The notes beneath the pieces are model-generated. The model had not been told where the DNA came from, searched no databases, and saw nothing but the letters and a program-made list of their open reading frames with translations. This document shows, in pieces, positions 43,137 to 53,528 of a stretch of DNA of 64,000 bases. The DNA is from Chlorops oryzae (taxonomy: Eukaryota; Arthropoda; Insecta; Diptera; Chloropidae), in assembly GCA_020466095.1 (NCBI GenBank), contig CM035808.1, positions 73,029,188 through 73,093,187 on the forward strand, written 5' to 3'. Every line of letters starts with the position of its first letter. Within the stretch, counting starts at the first letter, position 1. The translations under genes were made by a program, and so were the position numbers.

Positions 43137-44103
43137 GAACGGAACAGTGAGATTCATGAGTCCAAACGCATAAAAATAAATAAGTAATAAAATCAACGGT
43201 AGCAGATTCGTCGCTGGCAATACATTAAGGCAAATGTTATGAAACGGAGCAATGAAAATTGTGAGTACAGAGTTTTAGCTAACATGGCTTTCAAATTTAC
43301 ATTTCCTATGAAAAAAGAATAAGAAAAACTTAGACAGACTCTATATCAGTCAGAAATACCTGCGAAATCAATTGTAGCTGATAGGTTGGAATTCGTAAAG
43401 GAGGTAAATTTGAATAAAAAAATCTCGCAACTAAATAAAGAGCAAGCCGTGTAAGGCCAAGTTACAAAACTTAAATAAATAAAAAAGCAAGTTTCCTCAT
43501 TAACAAAATCAAGAATACAGTAGGTCCTCTTAGTCAAGTCTCAAAAAATAAAGTTAAAAGGTTAGAAGAAACAATAACACTCCTTGACAGAAACTGTAAG
43601 AAATTAAAAAAGCAAATCGAAGAAAATAATAATTTAATCAAAGTTTCGGAAGAGCAGAACGACACTCTCAGGGAAATATTAAAACGGGCAGTAGGACAAC
43701 AAAAGGCAGAGGTGATCGAGCAGGATACAGCAAGTCTAAAAGGAAGTAAAAAATAAGAAAGTTATTTCAAACTAAAAGTTAAAAAATTTTAAAACAACTT
43801 AAGGACAGTCTGTGCCACTTCTCCCACTCCAAATCTGACACGAAAAGTAAGAACGACAAGCACAAGTTCAGGAAATATTGAATCTTCACCTGTTGCGCTT
43901 AAAAGCACAGGCCCTGCCCAAAAAAAGATTACACCGGACACGGTGACAAATACAAATCCTTCTTTAAAAAGAATTGATTCTCACATTCACACACCTAATT
44001 TTCAGTCTTAACCCTCTGTTTCGAGCAGTTTGCTTTCAATAGGATTAACCATGAATAATCCAGTACAAGTAGATGCGCTAGTGAAAACGGTTACACTCGC
44101 CTT

Positions 44104-45178
44104 GTGCCTTACTTCGCAGGATCAAATAATCCCGAATTAAGCCTGGAAGTGGACAAATTTGTAACAGGAAGGAAATTATTTAAATATTTAGTAAATGGCA
44201 GCCATATAAGAGACATTATAAAATGTATAAAAAAAAGACTATCTGGCGAAACTTATATAAAAATTAATCTGCCGACAATTAATAGCCTGGATGAGCTTTG
44301 TGACATAATTAAACGGGAATTCTTATAGCGTAGGAGTCTCGAAACAATTAGATCAGAAATAGCAGGAGCGGCGCAACAGAATACCAAGAGAGCGTCAGCA
44401 TTTGGGGGAAAATTGGAGTTTCTATTGAATGAGACAGAAGAAATTATCAATAAGTCATGGAATTACTCAGAGGCAGAAGCTGCACCAAGCGAATATAAAA
44501 AACTGGCCACAAACAAGTTTGCTTTTGGTGTTTAGGATCCTTATATGCAAAATAGGCTCGAAACAAATAAGGATAATTCGTTTTCTGATTTAATCAAATT
44601 GGTAGAAGTGTCTGAAGATCTTTACATTGAAAATAATATAAAATCTAGTTCCAACCATTTTGTGAGTCAATGCCTTCTCACAGACACTCAGCCAATCTTG
44701 TGTTCTTTTTGCAAGATAGTAGGTCATACTTGCGAGATATGCTAGCAGAGAAGGAATACCCCTTACTGCGAGGTTTGTGCTGAATATGGGCATCAATATA
44801 TCAGAAAATGCAACTTAAGCGATAGCAAGACCACACGCTCGGATGCACAAATTAGCACTTATTATGAAAGAAGAGGCCATATAGATAGTAATTGTTTTGG
44901 CAGGCTTAGGAATATATTTTGCAATATATGTAAAACAAAAGGTCACGAAACTAATAGATTGTATAGATCAAGACGGAAAAACATCAATGGGCAGCCAAAT
45001 CAGCAGAATTTCAGACAACAATTCAACAAATAGAGCAAATTATAGATCAGCCAAATTCAAACCCGAGACAGCATATTTATCCATTTAGATCTCAAAATAT
45101 AAGCACTACAAATTTTAATGAAATAGGAAATCAGAATTTCAGTGCGCAAAATGTTAATCAGAAATCAAGTGAGCATAG
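44104..45178 (+). pseudogene. Gypsy G gag, unit 3
   Basis: Capsid start YFAGSNNPELSLEVDKFV (44104-44328), TAG near 44326, then the knuckle region 44545-45060. This has a TAG in the first knuckle (after CEIC), and one C of a knuckle is changed to S (AQISTYYERRGHIDSNC). Non-functional. Confidence 0.75.
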
Positions 45179-45539
45179 AAAACAATCGCCCGCCTATAAA
45201 TATGCAATATTATATGTGCTAGAAATATGGTCATATAGCGAGACTTTGTAACTTACAGCAACAAGATAATAGGAGGGGAAACTCTTAGCGGCCCGGTCAA
45301 GGCCTAAAGACCCGAAAGCCGTAAATACGTTCGAATATGAAAGGCCTAATCTTGTCAAAATAACGACGCATGTAAAAAGAGACAAAAAAGAAGAAACAAA
45401 AAAATTGAAGGATACAATGGATTTAAAGGACCTAGAATTAAACAAGATTTTTTTGATGAATTAGACGAAAGAGAAGGGGATAAAAATATCATAGACGTAA
45501 GCGATAGAAAAGAAATGTCATTACAAGTTGAAGATTTCA

Positions 45540-46230
45540 GTGAGAAAGAGGAAAAGAAAGTATACAGACAGGATATTGCCACAAAGTTAGTCACACATTG
45601 TCAGAAGCTTAAAAAGAAAGAGAACGTAGAGGCAGTGTCGGAGGACGCGTTTATAGTGTTCCCATGCGGACAAGCTTGAACCAACAAAGTCACTTTATAA
45701 GTGGACACTGGCTCTGATACAAGTTTAATTAAAATAGGAGCACTAAAGACATGACAAATTTCAATGTTTCAGATACAAGCCGGCTCGTAGGAGCTTTAGG
45801 GGGCACATAAATAGTGCAGGGACGACGGAAATTCTCCATTGTGGTTATCCGGAATTAAAATTCAAACTTCAGGTGTTGCCCGAAGGAAGCAGAATTCCGG
45901 CAGATGGACTTTTAGGTAGAGATGAGCTATGGAATCGATCAATAATAGATGGTATCAATAAGGAAATCATTTTTGATCTTGGGGGACGAATTAAGTCACT
46001 ACCATTGTTAGCTTCTACTCCTAGTGAAAGGATTTGTGTTGCAGAGTCAGTCACAATCCAAGCACGGGTAGCGAAAATTATAGCAATATGTGAAAAAGGA
46101 CTCGAAGGAAATATTATAATGAATAAAAAAGAGATAAAACCAAATGTTTTCGTAGGAAGTGCGCTTACGAGAATCATAAATGGAAAAGGTTATGTACCTA
46201 ATTTAAATACGAATAGTAATGCCATTAGAA
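45540..46230 (+). pseudogene. Gypsy G protease and pol linker
   Basis: Contains VDTGSDTSLI (about 45698-45730), the retropepsin active site, with stops on either side, then a 127-codon stretch 45873-46256 with IPADGLLGRDELW, the flap-to-end motif typical of gypsy proteases, and SERICVAESVTIQARVA. The last codons of that open stretch come from the inserted LINE. Confidence 0.75.
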
Positions 46231-46388
46231 CCTTGCCAACTTGGGTCCTCTTATAGAGGAAAGCCAAGCTCTGACTGTCACAAGCCAGCCAAAGAGGGAG
46301 TGATGGAGGAGTAACAACCTCCTTAAAAAACCAGTCTCGTCTCACCCGGACGATGTAAAACTGTAAGGGTCTCCTTCCTAGAGTTCAG

Positions 46389-47825
46389 TTGAACAAAACC
46401 ACTTCATCAATGGCACAACAAAATGGTAATACTACCCCAGGTGGTACGCACGACAGTGCAAATCCACCCGCTAAGGCGGCTTGGGCACGGATTCTGGGGG
46501 CCCAAACTATTGATGTGGGTGAGCCGGAAGGCTCTAATGATTCCCTTAGGGATCTCTTGGAGAGGGAGAGGGCTCTTGAGGAGGGAGGAGGCGAAGAACC
46601 AGTGGGATCCTTGCCACTCTCTCCTCAAGTGGCCATCTCGGTTGAGCAGGGAAGGTCTCAGGAAGTAGAGAAATCTGCTGAACGAGCGCCCTGCACGACC
46701 AAATGTAAGCAGAGGAGGCGACGGCAGAAGAACAGGATGCAAGTGGACAGTGGCAGTTTGCTGCCTAAGCCACCGGCGCCTGTCCTACCTGAAGTCACCT
46801 CAATCGCTCCACCAACTGAAGCGCAGGACTTGACTCGGGAAGAGGCTTCGGCAACTGAACGGGCTTCCTGCAGTGAAGTTAGCGAAGTTAAGCTTACCAA
46901 AAGCCAGGCAAAGCGTAAAAGGAGAAGGATCGCTTTGGAGAGGTATAAAGAGGCCACAAAAGCCAAAGATATCTCTCCTGGTGATACTACTCCCACCGAC
47001 GCGGCTGGCAAAAGACCTCGGACTGAAGTATCATCTTCAGCCGAGGCCGGATCTGACGGGAAGGCACTGCCCTCAACATCCTCTAAGCCCACTGGCAAGA
47101 GGATGAGAGTGCAGCCCTCCCCGGTTGCATCTGTTTCTACGCCCCTGCGGCACTCAGGCACTGGAGGCAGTCTCATACCTTCAAAAGAAGGAGGGTCTGC
47201 CACCTCTGTCTCGAGAGCTCCAAGGAAGGCAGAAAAGCCAATGAGCGCGACCAGTGGATCTGTGGCGGCTTCATATTCTGAGGCTGCATCCAGAGCACAA
47301 CCGGTTGCAATCATTGGCAAGGAGGGAGAAGACCGACGTATGAGTGCGGCAGAGGTTACTCATTGCACGCAACACCTGCGTCGGTTAATTAGGGAAGGCG
47401 GCACAAGTGCCAATTCAAGGGGTTATGAGGAGTGCGACGGTATCTTCAAGATCCGTTGCGCCTCTCAGGCCAATTTTGACTGGATTGTGTCCGCGGTCAC
47501 TAATATCCCGCCGCTTGGAGGAACCATCTTTTCGGTTTATCGGGAAGATGGTGAACCCAAGCTTTTGCGAGCGATCCTTTGGATTCCAGGCATCAACTGG
47601 AATGTGAAGGATGTGCTCGACAGCCTTAAAGCACAGAACCCGGGACTCGACACAGCTAGGTGGAAGGTTCATTCCTTTAAGCACAGTAAAGGCCGTGATG
47701 GAAAGGACGGCTTTACTCTGGTTGTAGGAGTGGATCTGAAGTCAGCCGAGACCGCACGTTCTGTGTACAACCTACGTCTCAATCTGTTCTTTGGATGGGT
47801 GAAAATCCATATTGACTCCAAATGA
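46389..47825 (+). CDS. LOA-type LINE ORF1 protein
   Basis: 478 intact codons. A long, low-complexity N-terminal two thirds rich in S, A, E and basic patches (KCKQRRRRQKNRM about residue 110; KSQAKRKRRR about 175) suits nucleic-acid binding. The C-terminal 150 residues look folded (FDWIVSAVTNIPPLGG, LRAILWIPG, DGFTLVVGVDLKSAETARSV) and resemble the DUF4780-like domain seen in such ORF1 proteins. I see no CCHC knuckle. Assumed to coat the element RNA. Separated from ORF2 by 39 bases; ORF2 begins in a different frame. Confidence 0.8.
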   Translation: MNKTTSSMAQQNGNTTPGGTHDSANPPAKAAWARILGAQTIDVGEPEGSNDSLRDLLERERALEEGGGEEPVGSLPLSPQVAISVEQGRSQEVEKSAERAPCTTKCKQRRRRQKNRMQVDSGSLLPKPPAPVLPEVTSIAPPTEAQDLTREEASATERASCSEVSEVKLTKSQAKRKRRRIALERYKEATKAKDISPGDTTPTDAAGKRPRTEVSSSAEAGSDGKALPSTSSKPTGKRMRVQPSPVASVSTPLRHSGTGGSLIPSKEGGSATSVSRAPRKAEKPMSATSGSVAASYSEAASRAQPVAIIGKEGEDRRMSAAEVTHCTQHLRRLIREGGTSANSRGYEECDGIFKIRCASQANFDWIVSAVTNIPPLGGTIFSVYREDGEPKLLRAILWIPGINWNVKDVLDSLKAQNPGLDTARWKVHSFKHSKGRDGKDGFTLVVGVDLKSAETARSVYNLRLNLFFGWVKIHIDSK

Positions 47826-47864
47826 GCAGATTGAGACGTTAATGTATTATTATCCATCCTTAGG

Positions 47865-50800
47865 ATGAAGAATGTGATAATAACACAAATCAACTTGCAG
47901 CACTCAAAAGCCGCCTCCTGCCTCCTAGGTAGGCGAATTTCCTTGCTGCATACATCTCCACACATCATTGCCGTGCAGGAGCCATGGATACACAAACAGC
48001 GTATCTGTGGCTTGGGCGGGGTGTGTGGCACTACGATACTATATGATGAACGCTCGGTCCGTCCGAGAGTTTGTCTTATAGTGTCTGGTGACCTTACGGT
48101 GAACAGATTTGCTCAGTTTAGTGGGCAGGATCTGATCGCTGCGAGGATAAGCTACAAGAGCGCTGATGGGTGGAAGCACATTGTCATTGCCTCCGCCTAT
48201 TTACCGTTTGACTCAATACTACCCCCGCCGACGAGGGAAGTAGATGAGCTTACAAACTACTGTAGTAGAGTAAATCTGCCTCTAGTATTGTGCTGCGATG
48301 CTAATGCCCAACATACTATTTGGGGCAGTAGCAAGTGCAATGGTAGGGATATAAAGCTGTTTGAGTACATCCTGTCTTCGGGCTTGTCTATACAAAATGT
48401 AGGCGCACGTCCTACCTTTGTGACTGCCAGAAGGCAGGAAGTTATCGATCTGACACTCTCATTTAAGGTGGAAGATTTGATCAGTAACTGGAAAGTGTTG
48501 GATGAGGATAGCCTATCTGACCACAGATACATAGAGTTCACTCTTGGGGCAAGGGTTATGGACCCGGTGCCAAGAAGAAACCCTAGGAAAGCGGACTGGG
48601 AAAGGTACAGGTCTGAACTAAGGAACTGTACCTTTGGTCCGCTAAGTGTACGGAAAGAGCGGAGTATTGATGCTGCAGTGGAGCAACTTCACTGCAGTCT
48701 TACAGCCAGCTTTGAACGTGCTTGTCCACTTCAAGTGGGGCCTAGTAGAAAATCGGTTCCCTGGTGGAATGGTAATCTACAAAAGCTTAGGAATGAATTC
48801 AGGAGACTCCTCAATAAGGCTTTGAAGTTAAGGTCTGAGGAGCCCTGGAATCTTTATCGTTCCAAGCAAAAAGAGTATAAAAGCGCAGTTCGCAAAGCGA
48901 AAATTGAAGCTTTTAAAAGTTTTTGCAGCGGAATTGAATCCGTCAGTGAATCCAACAGAATGGTCAAGTTTTTAAAGCGGGATCATTCGGTCAAGCTGGA
49001 TACACTGAGAAGGGAGGATGGATCGGTAACTGAGTCGAAGGAAGAAGCTTATTTGGAGCTGCTCGCGACTCACTTTCCGGGAAATCCAACACTGGTGTGC
49101 GACCACCCTAGTCCAATTGAGTGTGACTATGTCAGGCCGCACATAGATAAGCATAATTGGAGGATTGCGAGGCAGCTGGTGACGAAAGAGGTCATAAGGT
49201 ATGCGGCTGCATCCTTTGACCCCTATAAATCGCCGGGGCCAGATGGAATCCTACCAATTATGATCAGGGAAGGAATTGAGATGCTGCTGCCTGTCATGAA
49301 AAAGATTTTTGTGGCATGCGTGGCAAGAGCATACATACCTACCCAATGGAGGACAGTCAAAGTGACGTTTATACCAAAGGTTGGTAGAGACGATTACTTT
49401 CTGCCAAAAAGTTTCAGACCTATAAGCATGATGTCTTTTATGCTTAAGAGTCTCGAAAGGATAGTTGAGCTGCACATTCGAGAGAAGGTTCTTTCGAGGC
49501 AGCCTCTGTCACCATGTCAACACGCGTACCAGCGCGGAAAATCTTGCGAAACTGCCTTACATCAACTCGTCTCTAGAGTTGAGAGAGCGTTCGATAAGAG
49601 AGAATACGCTGCAGGTATTTTTGTTGACATTGAGGGTGCCTTTGATAATGCAACATTCGATGGAATGTGCAGGGCAACTGCAGCTTTTGGCGTAGATAAG
49701 GTGATAGTTGACTGGATCAGGTCTCTTCTGTCACATAGGACGTTGGTGATGCAAGCAGACTGCGATAAATATGTCGTATCAGGGGTGAATAGAGGATGTC
49801 CACAAGGTGGCGTTCTCTCACCTCTGCTATGGTGTATTCAGGTCGACTCTCTGCTATGCGCGCTAAACTGATCTGGTATTTACGCACAAGCTTACGCGGA
49901 TGATGTTGCTGTACTGATCAGTGGATCATCGCTTCGTGACGTTAGCAGAAAAATGCAAGCGACACTAGATCGTATAGACGCCTGGTGCATTAGTAATGGG
50001 CTTTCCGTAAATCCTTCTAAGACTAGTGTAGTTCTCTTTACTAGAAGGAGAAGGATGGACGGACTGACTCTTCCAATGCTAAGGGGAGTTGATATTGCAC
50101 TCTCAACTGAAGTCAAATATCTGGGAGTCATTCTAGATACCAAGCTTCTGTGGAGAAGGCATTTACAGGTCAAAATCTCAAAGGCGCTATCAGCTTTTTG
50201 GAAGTGTCAGAAGGTATTTGGCAAAACATGGGGTCTGTCTTTGGATTTACAAAGTGCTGATCAGACCCATGATATCGTATGCGTCGGTGATTTGGTGGAG
50301 CGCAATGAAACGGAAATCCTCTGTTGCGGCGCTTGCCAAACTTCAAAGGGCTGTGAATCTAGGTTGTACTGGTGCTTTCACCACAACACCTGGGCCAGCT
50401 CTCGACGCCTTGTTAAATCTGGAACCACTTGATGTCTTTATCAAACGAGAAGCCATCAAGGCAGTCTGTAGATTAAAGCGCAATGGTTACTGGATAAGAA
50501 CAGGGTGGGACGTGAGTGATGTAGCGGGGGGAACGGGCATTGATACAAACACAATGCATATGCCATCTGACGCGATCACTACCACCCTGATCTTGAAACG
50601 CAACTTTGAAGTTAAACTGGATGAAGCTGAAGATGTTTCAGATCTTCTGGTTAACGCAAGTTGCATTTATACTGACGGCTCAAAAACGGAACTAGGTTCT
50701 GGAGCAGGAGTATTTATAAGGGAAGAGGAGGAACAGAAACTCTTTTTTCCACTTGGGAGCATAGCGACAGTGTTTCAGGCTGAGGTTTTTGCTATCCTTA

Positions 50801-51450
50801 AAGCAATGGATCATGTAGTTGATAAAAGATGGCGGGGTAGAAGCATCTATGTCTTTAGTGACAGTCAGGCTGCGCTACTGGCAATGCTTAACCCTGCTGT
50901 CTCGTCAAATCTAGTGAAACAGTGCAAAAATAGAGTTAATTACGTCAGTAAATTCAACTCTGTGCAGCTCAGATGGGTGAGAGGACACTCTGGTGTTAAA
51001 GGCAACGAGGAAGCTGATAAGCTAGCCAAACTTGCATCTGATACACCTTTTCTTGGTCCGGAAACAGTCATAGGAGTTGCTACTGCCAACATAAGGACGG
51101 CTGTTGCGGCATGGGTTTTCCTAACCTGTTCACAGCAATGGCAAAATGTTTCTACGTGTAGGTTCCTGTCCCTACCTAGGGGAGACTGCAGACTTTTGGT
51201 TAATGCAATCACAGGGCATGGCGCTTTTGCAAAACACCTCAAGGTGATAGGAGTCACCGAAAATGCTAACTGCCTGTGCTGCGGAGAGGAGGATGAGGAA
51301 ACGGCTGAACATTATTTGTTCGACTGCCCGGCATTCTCACGAAGCAGACTGATGGCATTCGGTACGTGTGACATATACGGAAAGAATGCTCTTTCCTTAT
51401 CTTTCAGGAATCTTCTAAGGTTCATTCATAGAACTGAGAAGACCCTGTAA
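47865..51450 (+). pseudogene. LOA-type LINE ORF2: endonuclease, RT, RNase H
   Basis: An ATG at 47865 opens 668 codons: APE endonuclease (INLQHSKAAS, AVQEPWI, CCDANAQHTIWGS, LSDHRYIEF) and RT (KSPGPDGILPIM, FRPISMMSFMLKSL, FVDIEGAFDNATF, GCPQGGVLSPLLW). A TGA at 49869-49871 stops it just before the catalytic YADD (about 49890). The frame continues, then a one-base shift near 50235 moves it to 50218-51450. That part contains a complete RNase H (IYTDGSKTELGSGAG, FQAEVFAIL, FSDSQAAL, WVRGHSGVKGNEEADKLA) and a C-terminal cysteine motif (CLCCGEEDEETAEHYLFDC). A CGA-to-TGA change would explain the stop. Confidence 0.93.
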
Positions 51451-51549
51451 AGAATAGGCCATCTTGGGTCAGTACAATGGACAAATTCGAAGTCTGAGTG
51501 CTGCCCTTGAAAAAGGCGTTTATTTTTATAAAAAAAAAAAAAAAAAAAA

Positions 51550-52267
51550 GCCATTAGATTAAGCACCGATATTGAATTAGAATTCGATCGAGAAGATTTC
51601 GAGGAATTACACATTTCAAATTTGAATCAGTTGAATAAATGCAGGAATGAAGATATTTGTTATGACCTTTTAGTAAAAACGGTTATTTTAGACAGCAGTC
51701 TTAATAAAGATGAGTTAAATTCAATAAAAATCATATTTAAGGATTACTCAGATATTTTCCATTTACAAGGCGATTAACTTTCATACACTACAGCCCTGAA
51801 GCACCAAATATCAACAGCAGTAGCCCACCAACCCATTAATTCTTGGCAGTACAGGCTGCCGGAACATCAAAGGAAAGAAATAAACTCCCAAGTGATTAAA
51901 ATGCTTGAGGAAGGCATCATCTCACAAATCAAATCTCCATGGAATTCTCCAATAATCGAAGTCGCTAAAAAATCAGGAAAAGATGGTGAAAAAAATGGAG
52001 ACTGGTAGTAGACTTTAGAAAATTAAATGATATCACGATAAAACAAGTTTTTCTAATCCCTCGGATTGACGAGATCCTAGACCAACTCGGTTACACCCGT
52101 TATTTTTCAACACTAGACTTGGCTAGTGGCTACCACCAAGTGCTATTGGACGACAATGTAAGGGAAAAACAGCATTTAGCACAGGTTTAGGACATTTCGA
52201 TTTTTCAAGGATGCCGTTCGAGCTCACAGGGGCACCTGCAATGTTTCAGAGCATAATGAATAGTATC
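51550..52267 (+). pseudogene. Gypsy G reverse transcriptase, truncated
   Basis: Continues after the [73 protein letters not shown] (split over a few shifts), then [20 protein letters not shown]. The catalytic YxDD block that should follow is replaced by BEL element D from 52268. There are stops or shifts at about 51775, 51990, 52005 and 52185. Confidence 0.88.
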
Positions 52268-52784
52268 TGTTAATGTTAGGGGGTAAAGGGCACATACCTT
52301 CAAAATTCCCGCAGTAGAGCGTTAGCTAATTGTTTTAGTTGATTGATGAGAGGTGTTGGTTTTTCTGAGCGGAGATTGCGCGACGCGGATTTCAAATTAT
52401 GTAGGATTATAATGGCGTGACGATAATAAAAAAAAAAAGAAAAAAAAAATAAAAGGAACTGTTCACTTCTGCCTTCTTGGCTTTTTTTCGTGTTTTGGTT
52501 GTTTTTTTTTTTTTGGTTTTTTTTTTGTTTTGTTTTTATTTGCGTATTAATTGATCGTTTAACGGAGCGTAGAGACGCGTTTCGGTCACACACTGATCGA
52601 AGACTAAAATTTTCTCCTTCTTATGGGGAAGGAGCTGTCCGACGAGCTAGCGCTGTTGAAAATATGAAAAGTACTCGTTAGGACGATTCTTTCGCCGTGT
52701 ATTCAAGGCTCGGCTGCGCAGCGGCCACGGCGAAGAGCGTTCGCCATTCTGCCCGCCTTGCGCTACGCAACCGATATTTCCTGC
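52268..52784 (-). other. Probable 3' LTR and 3' end of element D
   Basis: No coding features. Contains T- and A-rich runs (52426-52450, 52500-52545). The LTR inner boundary could not be fixed without the 5' LTR. Confidence 0.45.
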
Positions 52785-53483
52785 TTACTTGTCTCGATTT
52801 TGCAGGATCTCGCGCACCTCCTGCATCAGCTCCGGAATGATGGCCATGTCTCTTGGTTCTGGGGCCGGCCAGTCTTCGCCTCCATCGTGGGCCAGGGAGG
52901 ATGCTGAGCTTTGTGCCTGTGACGGAGCCCAGCGAACCGTGCGACGGCCATCATCGCGTTCCCGACGTCGGGACATCGACGGCGTGCGGCACCTCTCAAC
53001 GTTGGAGCGACCGCGACGGCGAATTGCATGGTGTCCTCCCGGGGGACGGGGGTGGCGGCTCCTTGTGCGGCGTTCTTCAGAGTAGTGGCGTGCTGACCGG
53101 GAGTGGTGGCGTCGGCGAGAACGGCGTCGACTCGATGGCGCTGCGGATAGAGGTTCTCGGGCCCTTTGGGGTCGCCACGGGCCGGATTCCTAGGGTGGCT
53201 GCACGTGTGGCTCTCGGTGAAGCAGTGTGTGATGCCAGTGCCCAAAAATTTTGCAGCTTCCCTGCGCACGGCAGTCTCGCCTCAGGTGCGACGAATCGAG
53301 GCATGCGAAACAACATTTATTTTGCTGCATCGCCTGGAGTCGCTTCTCCACGGTCCAGCGGCGGACGCGGCGAGAGTGACTCAGGACGTGGGCCCTGTCG
53401 CACACCGCGCACAATCGTCTTTCCATGGCACTTGTCTGAAACGAATAGGAGATAACGATAAGCAGAAGAGCAGTCACAAACAA
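52785..53483 (-). pseudogene. CCHC-type ORF downstream of pol in element D
   Basis: From about 53483 (minus strand) it reads RLCAVCDRAHVLSHSRR, NKCCFACLDSSHLRRDC and CKIFGHWHHTLLHREPH. The arrangement is that of Pao-type knuckles, but the copy lies after integrase rather than in gag. A frame change near 53200 continues it through RVDAVLADATTPGQHATTL and later RRERDDGRRTVRW to a stop at 52785. Either a third ORF of this BEL family or a remnant of another element; a downstream knuckle ORF would be unusual. The second C of the last knuckle appears lost (CKIFGHWHH). Confidence 0.55.
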
Positions 53484-53528
53484 AGAAAGGGGAAAGGGGA
53501 GGTGTTGCGAAAGGATGATGGATATTAG

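Larger units (their letters stand above)
43137..46230 (+). mobile_element. Gypsy element G, unit 3 continuing into protease
   Basis: The third leader-gag copy. Unlike units 1 and 2 it is not cut at AAGTGAGC (about 45170) but runs on into pol, so it is the copy attached to the rest of the element. It is interrupted at 46230 by a LOA LINE and continues at 51550. Confidence 0.82.
46231..51549 (+). mobile_element. LOA-type LINE, full length, bracketed by target duplication
   Basis: GCCATTAGA at 46221-46229 recurs at 51550-51558, immediately after a poly-A tail. It encodes ORF1 (478 codons) and ORF2 with endonuclease, RT and RNase H, the domain set of the I/R1/LOA groups. It has only two clear lesions, both in ORF2. 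Inserted between protease and RT of gypsy G. Confidence 0.92.

Noticed and set aside
46658..47320. 220-codon minus-strand open stretch
   Set aside because: Antisense shadow of the LOA ORF1, whose skewed composition removes stops on the other strand.
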